From: Tetradesmus obliquus
Taxonomy: Eukaryota > Chlorophyta > Chlorophyceae > Sphaeropleales > Scenedesmaceae
Direction of reading: 5' to 3'
Length of the DNA stretch: 64,000 nt
Assembly: GCA_030272155.1 (NCBI GenBank)
Contig: CP126193.1
Coordinates: forward strand, 6,882,001 to 6,946,000
The position numbers were made by a program, and so were the translations under genes. The notes beneath the pieces are model-generated. The model did no database searches. It was not told the DNA's origin and saw only the letters and a list, made by a program, of their open reading frames with translations. Positions 35,688-46,853 of this stretch are shown one piece after another. Every line of letters begins with the position of its first letter. Position 1 is the first letter of the stretch.

Positions 35688-38600
35688 TCACGACTCCATT
35701 GCATCCTCATACTTGCGGTCAGCATCTTCGCTGTCAGAGCCAGCTCCGTACTCTTCGCTGCTGCCTCCTTCCTGCTCTCCGTCCTCGCTGCCACTGCCGC
35801 TGCCTACATCGCTGCCGCTCATGCCCTCCTCTCCACTCTGTGCGGGTGGTAACACGGCAGCAGGAAGCAGAAGAGCCAGAGTAAAGCACAGCATCAGCAA
35901 GGTGCGAGGGAATAATGTGAGTTGAAGACGGCAGCAGAATTTTACAAAGGCGCAAGGCGATCCTGCTGGATGCTAACCAGCCGATGTGGTGATAGATTGT
36001 GGGTGCCATATGGAGCCTTGTGCAGCCCACACGCAGCTGCCGCGCCAGAAGACCTGGCGCAGCAGCCAGAGCCGCTAGGTAACGATTGACATCCGGCTGT
36101 GGTGTTGGTTGAACATACTAGTTGTGCAGCTACTTCACACAGCTGCACAACACTCTCGCAACCTTGCATGTGTGTGCACCTGCTGCTGCAGCCAACTTCA
36201 GCGCAGCACAGCATCCCACTGCCCGCTGCATCTCAGCTGCAAGTGCGCACTTGCAACATATCATGTCCTTCCTGCCATGTGCAGAACCACCAGCACATAG
36301 ACCCGCACAGCCATCCCTTTCCCCAACAAAACTCCAAAACCCCGACTCACCGCTGCTTCCTTGATTCCATCAGCCTCATTCGCTTCATCAAAGTCAAAGT
36401 CGCTTTCATCCCCGTCAGCAGCAGCAGCAAACGAGGCAAAGTCTGCCTTGACCCGCTTCGCCTTCTTTTGCTCTGCCTTGGCCTTCTTGGGGTTGTGCTG
36501 GCCCACAGCATTGTACAGTTCCACATTCTGGCCTGCCTTGCCTGCTGCTGCTGCTGCTGCTTTGCCGCTGGTGCTGGGCGCACCATCCTCATCGTCCATG
36601 GCATCTGCAGGGCGGCAACAACACACCAACTGACTTAAAAATATATCATGTAAGCCCAACTTCTGTGTCGCTATCTTGGTATGCACACGCCTGCCTGTAT
36701 GCGGTCGCTGAGCTGCAACAAGCAAGCGCTACATCATTGCTGCTGTCTCAGCATGTATGTTCCAGCAGCTAGCGCTGCTGCTGCTGCTGCTGCTGCTGCC
36801 GCTGCCGCACTCACCCTCGCCATCTGCCGCCTGCTGCTGCTGCTGCTCCTCGGCCTCCTCCAGCTGCATTGCCACTGCGCCTGCTGACTGCGCCTCAAAG
36901 AATGCAGCGCCGTCATCCTCCAGGGAGGGCAGGTGCTGGATGACAGCTTTTGCCTCGTCAGCAAACACCCTGCAGGAACGCAGATGACGTTACAAATACG
37001 GCAAATGTTAAACATGATGCTGCAGCAGAGGCAGGGTGCAAGACACGCAAGGTTCGCAGGGCAGGACGGAGTCAACAGTGATGGTAAAAGCTGGCTGCAG
37101 CACCAAACACTCATGGTTGGTTTCTGCAGCAGCAGCTGTGCATTGCGAGACGAAGGGCGCACAACAGCAGTTTCTGAGGCTTGATAAAACAAGCTGGTAG
37201 AGCAACATTGTGGGTGCCATATGGAGCCTTGTGCAGCCCACACGCAGCTGCCGCGCCAGAAGACCTGGTGCAGCAGCCAGAGCCGCTAGGTAACGATTGA
37301 CATCCGGCTGTGATCTTGGTTGAACATACTAGTTGTGCAGCTACTTCGCACAGCTGCACAACACTCTCGCAACCTTGCGGCGCGCCAGCCTTGCCCAATG
37401 CATGCTTATGCGCCGCAGCTGAGAAACCATCGCGATTTCATACGAGCTCTCAAACATTGGACAAGGTTAAACCGGCAATAGTGACGATACTTGCAGCACA
37501 CTCGGCAACTCACAGACCACAACAGCAGCGCAGCGCAGGGTTCAGCCATTCAAGTGCCTGCGCCACACACAGCCGCCCATGCTGTGACCACCTCAAACAA
37601 CCGACAGACACACACACCCAGCAGCACGCTCAACAGCCCACAACAGCAGCAGCACAGGGCGAGTGCCTAACGTCTTAAACGTTTCAGCCACTCACGTGTC
37701 TGCATCAAACTCCGCGGCCCAGCTCGTCACCACCTCTGCTGTGTTGTACTGCGTGTTCTTTGCCTTGGGCGGCAGCGTGTAGTAAGGGATGCGGCCCTCA
37801 TTCCAGTCTTGCAGCACAATGCGCGCAGCAGCCTGCGCGACAGATGAGGAAAGATGGCACAACATATAAGTGGAGCAAAAGCAACACAACCGGATGTGGC
37901 GCTCATTCCAGTCTTGCAGCACAGTTCGAGCAGCAGCCAGCGCCGTGGATGCGAGAAGCAATGAGAATGCGCAAAGCAGCGCAGCAGGAAGCTCACACGT
38001 GTAGCACAAAGCAGTTGAACACACACTGCCTTTTTGATAAGATAGCATGTGATCAGAATTGCTCTTGAGTTGTGGGTGCCGGATATTCGAAGATCAGTGC
38101 ATGCTTTTGACTTCCCATCCCCGGAGATCCGCACCGCTGCTGCTGTTGCCCCGTCTTGTACCCGGGCCGGCACTGGCAGCAGCCGGAACAGGTCTTCACT
38201 CAGGGGCTTGGCAAACACACCAACACACGTGCATGCTGCTGCGCTGTTGTACCTAGGCTGCTCACCACACCAACATGCCTTTGGCATCCTAAACACTGCT
38301 CAATGAAAGGGTCTGGCACCCATAGTTGCAGCTGTGCTCCCATGCGATTCCGCCACACATTGATGCAACCTCTACCAAAGCACAGCAGCCCACCTCCACG
38401 TCCACGATGCCGCCCTTTTTGAGCTTGCCGCGTGCTGCAGCGATCAGCTGCAGGAACTGATCCACGCCCGCAAAGGCGCCGATCTTGTAGACCGCCATCA
38501 GCTGCTTGGAGGGCACGCGCTTCATAATCTCGCCCACGGGGGTGAGCGGGTCCGCCAGCCGCTCCACCTGCAGGTGAAGATGTTGTGTAACATGTCACGA

Positions 38601-40385
38601 ACTAGTTCAATGGGGTGAAACATGCTGCATGACATGATTGTGACGTGCTTCGAGCTCTCGCCCACAGGCGTGAGTGGGTCCCCCAGCCGCTCCACCTGCA
38701 GGAGACCAGACGTTTGCAGGAAAGCAAGAGGCAAAATGGTTTGAACTTGCAGCATTTAACTTGCAGCTTTTAATTGTGACGGTTGAAGAATCTTGCCAAC
38801 AAGGGTGAGCGGGTCCTCCAGGCGCTCGATCTGCAGGTGAAGATGTTATGTCACATGTTACAAACCAACTCAATGAACTGGAGCAAGACTAAGAACAGAT
38901 TAGACCAGGCAGCGCAACGGCTGCTGCTGCTGCTGCAATGCCGCTGCAAACACACAACAGCTTCACCTAACCCAATTCAGCCACAGCCACATAACAGCGG
39001 CAGCGCACCTTGATGGCGTTGCGCAGTGCTGCTGCTGCTGCTCCCTCGCCGCTTGTGAACACGATACCGGGGGAGTCCAGCAGCCTGATGTGCTTATCCA
39101 GGTGGATCTCCTGCACGCCCTTGGTCACACCTGGCGTGCTGCCTACCTGCAGGGAAAAAAGAGTGAGATGAAATCAAGCGTGAGGGTGAGAACAGATTAT
39201 CCGTAGACCACCTTATTTAGACACGGCTGCTATTCTGCTGCGAAAGTATTACATATGCATGCAATGGCTCTGATAAACACAAACACGATGCATGGCCCGA
39301 CTCATCTAGCACTTCAAGCTGAGGTGCTTGCAGCTTCCTATTTTATCGGATGTCTGTGGTGGCGTATCCCGCTTGAACACACAGTGAAACCCCTCTATCT
39401 ATCAAGCACTCCAGGGCCACCTGTGCCACGCATGCCCGCTTGAGGCTGTTGATCAGCATGCAAGTAAAGCTTGGAACACACAGGGCTCGCAAAAGCAATG
39501 CAAAACATAACCCACGGCTAAAAGTTCAGCTCACACAGCACACCCAGGGCCCACCTGCGCCACGCGTGCACGCTTGAGGCTGTTGATGAGGCTGGACTTG
39601 CCCACATTGGGCAGCCCCACAACGCCCACAGTGATGCTGCCCTTGCCACCCATCGCATTCCTCGCATAGTTCTTCAGCAGCTGCAGCAGCGTGTCAGCAC
39701 CCAGGCACGCAGACCCAGCAGCAGCGTACGACTGCTCGCTGCCTGCTGCTGCTGCTGCTGAGGAGCCTTTCTTGCCTTTGCCGCCTTTTACTGCTTTGGC
39801 CTTGCCCAGGCCCTCCTGCTGCTGCTGTGTTGAAGCTTTGAAGGCCACTGCAGGCAGCTCCTGGCGGTAGTGCTTCAGCCAGGCTTCTCCAACTTCACGA
39901 GGCACCAGGTCTGCGGGGTTCAGGGTTTACAGTGGAGGCAGGGGTTTTGGCAGCTGGGTTTAGTCATGTGCAAAGAGGTAGAGGTGGTAGTGCTTCAGCC
40001 AAGCCTCACCAACCTTGCGAGGCACCAGGTCTGCACATATAATGATTCAGCAGCAGCAGAGGTTGGTGAAGTTTGTAGGCAGCAGCGGAGGCGCAATGGT
40101 GTGAACATGCTACACTGAACTCAAAACAATGTGCAAGGTTGCAGCAACGGCTGGCGCACAGCATATCAAAGTATGACTGCAGCTGTGCTCCAACATAGCT
40201 ATGATGAGAAGTGCTCACTGCATGACACACATGCAGCATGTGTCGATTCCATCACGGTGACGCACTCACCCATCTTGTTGAGCAGCAGGATGATGCGCTT
40301 GCTGGCGTCCAGGCTGCGCACGTAGCGCTCCACATCAGGGCAGCGGCAACCCGCAGGGTCGCGTGCATCAAGCACCTGGCAACAC

Positions 40386-40419
<34 letters not shown>

Positions 40420-42719
40420 GGTCAGCAGGTTTAGCGGCGGGGCAACAGAATGAGCAAGCAGCTATGCAGTGGAAGTAGTACAGCTGGCTCACGCAACACT
40501 TGCTGAACACACACGATGCTTGCTGCACATGAGCCGTTGAACCAACGGGCTTGGCTAGGCCCAGGCAGCCCATGTACAGCAACAAGACATGGGAACACTG
40601 TGCAGCAGAACCCTGGCTGGGACCTGGCTGGGATTGGCTCACCTGAATCATCACGTCGCTGGCCTCCACCATGCATGCACAGCAAGCAGCCGCAGCTGCC
40701 ATGCAACTCAAAATTGTATAATCAGAAACATGCAACCCAGAGCATGAGGCAGCGGCTCACCTGGATGACCACATCACTGGCTTCCACCACGCGCCTGAAC
40801 TCCTTGTAGAATGCGCGCCTGCTGTTGTCTGCGCACACACAGCCACATATGCATGTCAGCAACATTGTGAAGCACGCAAGCTCCAGTGAGCCACGCACCT
40901 GTGCGTTTAATAGCGAAAAGCACAAAGCACGGAGTGCTTGCGGCCTGCCTGATACCACAGAGCAGCAGGCTGCTGCTGCAGCTGCGGAATGTGGGTGCCG
41001 GATATTCGAAGATCAGTGCATGTTGTTTACTTCCCATCCCCGGAGATCCGCACCGCTGCTGCTGTCACCCCGTCTTGTACCCGGGCCGGCACTGGCAGCA
41101 GCCGGAACAGGTCTTCACTCAGGGGCTTGGCGAACACACAACATGCACATACTGAAACCTGGCCACTGTCTGCTGCTTTTCAAGTGCTTCCTGCTGCCTT
41201 CCTTTGCTGTCTCTAACCGACTTGTTCTCCGCTATACTTTTCATTTGCTGATGCCTATACGGAGCACTTGCACACACCTGCATCTCCTGCTTTGGTGCCT
41301 TCGCTGGTCAGCTTTGCTTTCTTGCGCGCCTCAAAATCTGTTGCCTTGTGTGCTGCACTGGCCTGCAGCGCTGCCAGCTGCTGCAGGTCCTCCTGCTCAT
41401 CATCCATAGCAGCTGCATTTCGCTCCTGTGTGTTGGCAGCCGTGATTCAGCAGTGCAACATGGCAGCAGTGGTGATAGTAGTAATGTTAGCCTGAGCTTC
41501 TGCATCACATACAGCATGCATGCAATGCTAGCGGCCACACCGATTTACTTGATGCCTCAAGACATTTTGCTTCTGCTTGCGTGAGAAGCAAAGTGGTTGC
41601 CATGATTGTGGGTGCCGGATATTCGAAGATCAGTGCATGTTGTTTTCTTCCCATCCCCGGAGATCCGCACCGCTGCTGCTATCGCCCCGTCTTGTACCCG
41701 GGCCAGCACTGGCAGAGCCGGAACAGGTCTTCACTCAGGGGCTGATTCTGACATGCGTAAAGTCACCCTGCACAGCCATTCTGGAGCACACATGTACTGT
41801 GCGCTGCTCACCGCATGCGCTTTGCCTTGGTGTGCTGCAGGAAATGTCTGCTCATTTGGCCAGGCAGCTGCATTCCATGCTGCAACACCCTGCTTCTGCT
41901 CTGCTTCTGCTCCTAGCCAGCTCACCTCTCTGTTCCCTTTGCGCTCCTCGCGCTCGGCCTTGTCTGCCAGCAGCACCTGCTGCCATACAACACACCACTA
42001 TAACATCCAGCTGCTGCTGCTACTGCAATCTAAACCTGAACAGCTCACCTCTCTGTTGCGCTTGCGCTCCTCGCGCTTGGCCTTGTCTGCCAGCAGCACC
42101 TGCTGCCGCTTCCAGGCCATCTCCTTGAGCAGCTCCTCCTTAAAAGGCCACTGGCTGGGGATCTCAGGGCCCACGGTTTTTAGGTCTTTGGGCTTGCGGC
42201 CGCTCTTCTTTAGCTCGCGGCGCTGCTTGCGGTGGTGCTCCTTGACCTTCTTGATTTGCTTGTACTGTGGGGCGGCAAGGGAGTGGGAGGTTTTCGTTAG
42301 GGTGAGGGGTTGGTGGTGGGTTGGTGGGTGTTTGTTGCGGAGGAAGTGTGGGTGGAGCATGAAAGGGGAGGGGGCACAGCATGCGCGTGCAAGGACAAGA
42401 TGCCAGTTTAATGTGTGGTGATAGGCAGCGCATGGGTGGGCTTCGTACGTGCAAACACTTAAAGTGCTATTGTTAAGCACATGCTATGCAGTGAAGAATC
42501 CAGGATGTGTGCTGTATGTATACAGTGCATGCTGCTGGACGGCACCAGTGCCGGCGGCAGCAGCAGCAGCAGCAGCAGCAACATGCACCCACACCATGCA
42601 GCGTGCAGCGCATGCTTGCGCGTATAGTCGACTTATGCATTCCACAAAGCGCTTCACACCTTCTGCTTAAGCGTCAAGCGCTTGGACTTGGACTTCTTTG
42701 AGCGTTTTGCTCCCACCAT
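35688..42719 (-). CDS. GNL3: Nucleostemin-family circularly permuted GTPase (GNL3/NSN1)
   Basis: Twelve exons in gene order: 42719-42660, 42264-42049, 41425-41278, 40828-40761, 40375-40270, 39910-39555, 39146-39009, 38567-38394, 37832-37696, 36969-36815, 36604-36351 and 35837-35688. They sum to 653 codons plus stop. The Lys/Arg-rich start with [18 protein letters not shown] is a Grn1-type nucleolar segment. The GTPase motifs run in permuted order: G4 NKMD (split by intron 5), G5-like FKAST, G1 [10 protein letters not shown]3 DSPG. Acidic, Ser/Gly-rich sequence ends the protein. By family, it works in the nucleolus in 60S ribosomal subunit assembly. The product is longer than the roughly 580 residues of Arabidopsis NSN1, mainly through Ala and Gln inserts. 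Its introns are remarkable: six exon edges have damaged copies about 105-135 bp away, and five copies of two repeat families sit in other introns or other parts of the same introns. Confidence 0.93.
35997..36167 (+). repeat. Intronic repeat family R1, copy 1
   Basis: About 171 bp, beginning ATTGTGGGTGCCATATGG and ending CACTCTCGCAACCTTGC. It is nearly identical to copy 2 at 37,207, with a handful of substitutions. It lies in the last intron of GNL3. Its first nine bases of the GTGGGTGCC type are shared with family R2, which suggests a common terminus and perhaps a related mobile origin. No terminal inverted repeat or clear target-site duplication is visible. Confidence 0.85.
37207..37378 (+). 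repeat. Intronic repeat family R1, copy 2
   Basis: Second copy of the 170-bp R1 sequence, in the same orientation as copy 1 and in a different intron of GNL3 (between exons 9 and 10). It begins ATTGTGGGTGCCATATGG. The flanks differ from those of copy 1 immediately outside the unit, so the unit moved or was copied as a discrete block. Confidence 0.85.
37891..37938 (-). repeat. Exon-edge echo of GNL3 exon 9 (5' edge)
   Basis: The sense strand repeats the start of exon 9 (codons for [12 protein letters not shown]) about 105 bp upstream of the real exon. The acceptor AG has been lost in the copy, so it is unlikely to be spliced. Confidence 0.75.
38072..38220 (+). repeat. Intronic repeat family R2, copy 1
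   Basis: About 150 bp, beginning GTGGGTGCCGGATATTCG and ending near TCAGGGGCTTGGCAAACAC, in the GNL3 intron between exons 8 and 9. On the GNL3 sense strand this copy stays open across most of its length ([19 protein letters not shown] and onward). This may mean that R2 carries a fragment of a gene. Copy 2 has a stop in the same frame. Confidence 0.85.
38641..38880 (-). repeat. Two exon-edge echoes of GNL3 exon 8 (5' edge)
   Basis: The acceptor region and first codons of exon 8 ([12 protein letters not shown]) recur with acceptor points at 38,695 and 38,830, against the real one at 38,567. Spacings are 128 and 135 bp. The intron sequence just before the acceptor is copied as well, so the duplicated unit spans the junction. 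The outer copy keeps CTGCAG at the acceptor but carries changed codons. Confidence 0.8.
39412..39459 (-). repeat. Exon-edge echo of GNL3 exon 6 (3' edge)
   Basis: The last codons of exon 6 ([12 protein letters not shown]) and its donor recur 134 bp downstream in the gene sense. The copy has several substitutions in the coding part but keeps GTGG at the donor. Confidence 0.75.
39982..40030 (-). repeat. Exon-edge echo of GNL3 exon 6 (5' edge)
   Basis: The acceptor and first codons ([15 protein letters not shown]) recur 120 bp upstream of the real exon, with a working-looking TGCAG acceptor and only a few changes. Of all the echoes this one could most easily act as an alternative acceptor, although reading on into the real exon is not in frame by inspection. 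Confidence 0.75.
40636..40675 (-). repeat. Exon-edge echo of GNL3 exon 4 (3' edge)
   Basis: The last codons of exon 4 ([10 protein letters not shown]) and donor GTGAGC recur 118 bp downstream in the gene sense as VEASDVMIQ with an intact donor. Confidence 0.75.
40991..41140 (+). repeat. Intronic repeat family R2, copy 2
   Basis: About 150 bp, with the same ends and orientation as copy 1, in the GNL3 intron between exons 3 and 4. It is roughly 95 percent identical to the other two copies by eye. Confidence 0.85.
41608..41743 (+). repeat. Intronic repeat family R2, copy 3
   Basis: About 136 bp, same start and orientation, in the GNL3 intron between exons 2 and 3. It has a 3-bp deletion in the GCAG run and loses similarity just after TCAGGGGCT, earlier than the other copies. 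Confidence 0.85.
41920..41980 (-). repeat. Exon-edge echo of GNL3 exon 2 (3' edge)
   Basis: The end of exon 2 ([17 protein letters not shown]) and its donor recur 123 bp downstream in the gene sense as [17 protein letters not shown] with an intact GTGAGC donor. The long identity suggests a rather recent duplication. Confidence 0.8.
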
Positions 42720-43289
42720 GGCTGCTTGTGAAAGCTAAAGAGCCTAATGAAGACGGCTGCCTAGAAAAAATATGTTTTATAGCCCAACGTGTATGGTAAA
42801 CGCTGCGAAACTTGTTGCTGCGCTGTTTTTTCCAGAAGGGCTGGCGGCACGGAACCCTGCAATGCGCAGCAGACCCTGATGTTTCCTGAAAACAGCCTTC
42901 TGGACTTGAGCTGCTTACTTCACAGCGAGGCTGCGGTTGCAAAGGTTCTTCTACAAGAGTTAACTGTGTCATGTCACTTGTTACGACTTTGAACCTGTTC
43001 ACAACTGTCCAGGGCTTTGCTGTTTTTTTTTGCGGTGTGCACTGCACCTGTCATTCCAATTGGTACGATACTTTGATGCACGCTATAGGCCAAGCTCGCT
43101 TTTCGCAACAATCCAAGCCCGCCCTGCTGTTGATATACTCAATCCTCTGCTTGCCGTGATACGATATCAGACAAGGATTTGATCTCGGATCGACATGATT
43201 TTAGGCCCGTTTGTGTGGCAACAACGCTGCTCAAGGGCCTGAGCAACAGCAGAGGAGCAACAACACTTGCCTAGGGAGAGGCAGCCAGC
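42720..43289. promoter_or_regulatory. Shared upstream region of divergent GNL3 and WRAP73
   Basis: The start codons of GNL3 (minus) and WRAP73 (plus) lie about 570 bp apart and point away from each other, so this stretch should serve as promoter for both. It contains T-rich runs near 43,021 and no repeats. No individual motif can be named with confidence. Confidence 0.5.
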
Positions 43290-44625
43290 ATGGTATGCTT
43301 TAGCACAGTATCAACAAATAGCACGACATCATGTACCAACATGTTCGCATTGTGTTAGTTACCTGCATATACCATACACCCAACTCCGGCTTGCAGTACC
43401 CAGACTCTGAGAGCGTGCCACTGCCACAGCGCTGGCTGTACCATTGCTGCACCACAATCTCCACCCTCATTGCGCACCATGGCATCAGCTGACTGACAAA
43501 TCCGCCAACTGAACATGCATCTTAATCACTGCCTGCTATGTCAGGCTGTCCTCACTCATGCAGATTAAGCCAGCCGCACATAGCAGCGCCTATGCATGCA
43601 CCATGGCAGCTTTACATTCACGCTGCTCTAGGCTAGCACTCTGCCATCTCCTGCAACCATCGCCCTGCACCGCAGCATCACACGCTGTGACCTGCTGTCC
43701 TTACCTTTCCCACTTGCAGGACTTCAGCGAGTCGTACCGATGCTCGCTGCTGCCAGCCTACTCGCCTGATGGCCGTTTCATAGCAGCAGCAGTCGAGTAC
43801 AGGCTGGTAGTGCGTGAGGTTGAGTCACTGAAAGTGGTGCAGATATACAGCTGCCTGGACAAGATCCACCGCATAGAGTGGTCAGCCAACGGCAAGTGAG
43901 TGCTGATGGACGCAGGCATGCCCAACAGGCAGCTGCTGTTTGTGAGCAAAAGTGATACGAGCTGCAGCAGGACACGGCAGCAGCAGCAACAGCTGCACGG
44001 GGTTTCTGTCGTGTAGTAAATGCAACAGCTCAGCTGTTGCAGAGAGCAGTGATAGGCCATAGCGTCAGCGGCGGCAGTCAGCATGTTGGTGCACCTGGCA
44101 GGGATGGCCTAGTACATCCTGCAGCAAGAGCTGCTTGCTTTGGCTGACAGATATCGCACCTACGCACGTACTACGCCTCTATGTATCTGAGATCCACAGC
44201 CACTGCTGAAGCTACAGTTGTTGTTGCAATTGTGCGCAGGTACGTGCTGTGTGGGCTGTACTCGCGAGGCATAGTGCAGGTGTGGTCAGTGGAGGACCCA
44301 GAGTGGGCCTGCAAGATAGATGAGGGCCCGGCAGGCATCAAGCACTGCAGGTGCGCTGACTCGTGCTGGTGCAGCACCGCCACTGCTGGAGTGACTGACG
44401 CAGCTGACGATAGGACAGCTTTAGCCGGCAGGCAGGGAGCAGCCAGCGGGTGCATATGGTGCGCAAACATCATGCAGACAGGACGTATGCTACCCTAGAA
44501 GAAGTAGAAGTGTTGCAGGATCAGCTGCGTCTCCTGCACAGGTTGCCCGTAGCAGGACACAGAAGTGACAGCCGGCAGACCCTGCTGTTCATCATGCCTG
44601 CAAGTTTGCAGTATCTGACAACCGC

Positions 44626-44669
<44 letters not shown>

Positions 44670-46853
44670 ACAATGCCACAGGTGGAGCCCGGATGGGCTG
44701 TCCGTGGTGCTTGTGGCAGACTTTTGTGTGCGCATGACCATCTGGTCGCTGGTGGACCGCAAGTGCACCTACCTGCCTGGGCCCAAGCATGCCAGCAAGG
44801 GCATCGCATTCTCGCCACGCGCAGACCAGCTGGCAGTGCTTGAGGTAAGCAGAGAGCTGGTGTAGTTGTCCAGGGGCATTGCGACCAAATTGCTTGCACA
44901 GACCCAGCCAAGGGCGCATCATTGGCAGCAAGCAGAGTGCTGTCTGGCACGCTTGTCATTGTCATCAATTTCGTGGACATGCCTCACCGCCTCCACGCTC
45001 ACCCATCCTGTCACAGTTTGCTGCATGGTGCTCTGTGACCTCGGCTTCTGTATGCCTTGCTTTTGGGAAGCTGCTTCCTGTCCCTATTGTTCCCTTGCCC
45101 ATGCAGCAAAGACTGCAGAACAGGCTAGCACTGTACAGCACCAGCAGCGGCTGCGCAGGTGATTACCCTCTTGCTGCATCTTCTCCCTGTGATCAAGTCC
45201 ACAAACTGCTGCGTGTGTCCGCTTTTCCTGTCCATGCAGCGCAAGGACTGCAAGGACTGGCTGGCACTCTACAGCACCAGCAGCGGCTGGGAGCTGCAGG
45301 CGCGGCTGCAGCTGCCAACCCTGGACGCTGCTGACCTGTCCTGGAGCCCAGACAGCAGCAAGCTAGCTGTATGGGACAGCGCGCTGACATATGCTGTGCA
45401 CGTGCTGGGGGCTGATGGGGAGGCCTTGGGCAGCTACAGCGCGTATGGTGATGGCCTGGGCGTGCGCAGCGTGGGGTGGTCCCCAGGAGGCGACTTGCTG
45501 GCAGTGGGCAGCTATGATCAGGTGGGAGCGGTGGCCTGGGCGTTGGATCACTAGTGTGAGTTGCATTCTGTACTGAACACTTGTGATGGCTGCACGGTGT
45601 TGTCGTGCTCTGCGTTGCGGTTGTTGCGCGATGGTGGCGACATACCAAAAGGAACTGCACAGTGCTGTGTCACGTGTGTCTTGCGCTCACGCCCTGCAGG
45701 TGGTGCGGCTGCTCAACGGCAGGACGCAGCAGCTGTTGCTGGGGTGCAATCACTCTTGCATCTCGCATGTGTTCACGCACGTGTTGCCTTGCTTGCATGC
45801 TGCAGGTGGTGAGCATATCGAACAGCATGACGTGGCAGCCGCTGCTTGAGTGCCGCCACATTTGCATTCTGAACACACCCACACGTGCTGCCTTGTGTTC
45901 ATGCGCAGGTGGTGCGCGTGCTCAACGGCGTGACGTGGCAGCCGCTGCTGGAGTGCCACCACGGCAGCCCAGTGGACGAGCCTGCGCAGGTGGCAGTGTA
46001 CCAGGAGGTGGAGGAGCCGCGGGGGGTGCTGGCGCCGCTGCAGGTTTGTATCATTGTGTTGCAAGAGCAATTGTTCAGACGCATGCAGACAGGCCAGTGA
46101 CAGTGGGTATGTGGGTTTGCTTCTGCGTGTTGGTAGGCAGTGGAGGAGCCGAGCGGCATGCTGGCGCCGCTGCAGGTGCGTGTTTGGATGTTTGAGTCCT
46201 GCAGTTTGCTTTACGGCCTTCTTCACTCTGCTAGCATGAGACGAGTTGCACATCTCAAGGGTTGTGGCATTGGCAGTGCAGCCAACCGTTCAAGGCAGTT
46301 CGTGGCAGGCAGCGTACTGCACCGCATGGACTGTTTTGTGAGCTGACCCTGTGGTGCCGTTCATTTACCTCGTTCATGTGTGTGCTAGCAGCTGCAGCAG
46401 CAGCAGTCCCCCGCCGCTAAGCGCGACACGCGTGCGCGCTACCTGGTGTGCCCGCTCCCTGTGGAGGTCACCAACATCACGCCGCCCACAAACAAGCCAA
46501 ACCCCACGCTAGGAGTCGGCAGCATTGCCTGGAGCCCCAACAGCAGCCTGTTGGCAACAGTAAACGAGAACATGCCGCATGCTGTGTGGATCTGGGATGT
46601 GCTATCTGCCTCGCTGGCGGCTGTGCTGGTGCATATCGGCAGCGTGCGCAGCATGGCATGGTCTCCTGCAGGAGACTACCTGGCGGTTGGCACCGGCAAC
46701 TGCCGCGTGTATGTGTGGACGGCTGAGGGAGCGAGCATCGTGCACATTCCGCTTGCAGGATTCAGTGCGTCGCAGCTGGCGTGGGCGCCTGATGGCAGCA
46801 GCTTTGCGCTGATGGATCAGGAGGCGTTCTGCTGCGCGTACGTCACCAGCTAG
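43290..46853 (+). CDS. WRAP73: WD40 protein WRAP73 (WDR8)
   Basis: Exons are 43290-43292, 43720-43895, 44240-44350, 44682-44844, 45240-45521, 45909-46043 and 46392-46853, which sum to 443 codons plus stop. The start codon sits alone before an intron (ATG|GTATGC), then the protein continues [18 protein letters not shown], as in animal WRAP73, which starts MNFSE. WD40 blocks include [73 protein letters not shown] and the C-terminal [17 protein letters not shown] and [18 protein letters not shown]. Human WRAP73 has about 460 residues. By family, it acts with SSX2IP at centriolar satellites, spindle poles and basal bodies; a role in algal cilium assembly is inference. Three loci carry exon-edge echoes. 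The lone ATG is the least certain part. Confidence 0.9.
45107..45161 (+). repeat. Exon-edge echo of WRAP73 exon 5 (5' edge)
   Basis: CATGCAG and the coding start of exon 5 (ALYSTSSG region) recur 133 bp upstream of the real exon, with a frame-disturbing set of changes in the first codons. Confidence 0.75.
45700..45875 (+). repeat. Two upstream echoes of WRAP73 exon 6
   Basis: The start of exon 6 ([18 protein letters not shown]) occurs three times with intact AG acceptors, at 45,700 ([18 protein letters not shown]), 45,806 ([18 protein letters not shown]) and 45,909 (the full exon). Spacings are 106 and 103 bp. Only the third runs to a sensible donor and matches the family best. Confidence 0.85.
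46141..46180 (+). repeat. Exon-edge echo of WRAP73 exon 6 (3' edge)
   Basis: The end of exon 6 ([11 protein letters not shown]) recurs 132 bp downstream as [11 protein letters not shown], with both an AG before it and a GTGCG donor after it. It could therefore be an alternative 36-bp exon. Confidence 0.75.

Noticed and set aside
35997-41743. R1 and R2 as complete introners
   Set aside because: The units lie inside longer introns and do not include the donor and acceptor, so the introner label is not shown, only suggested by placement.
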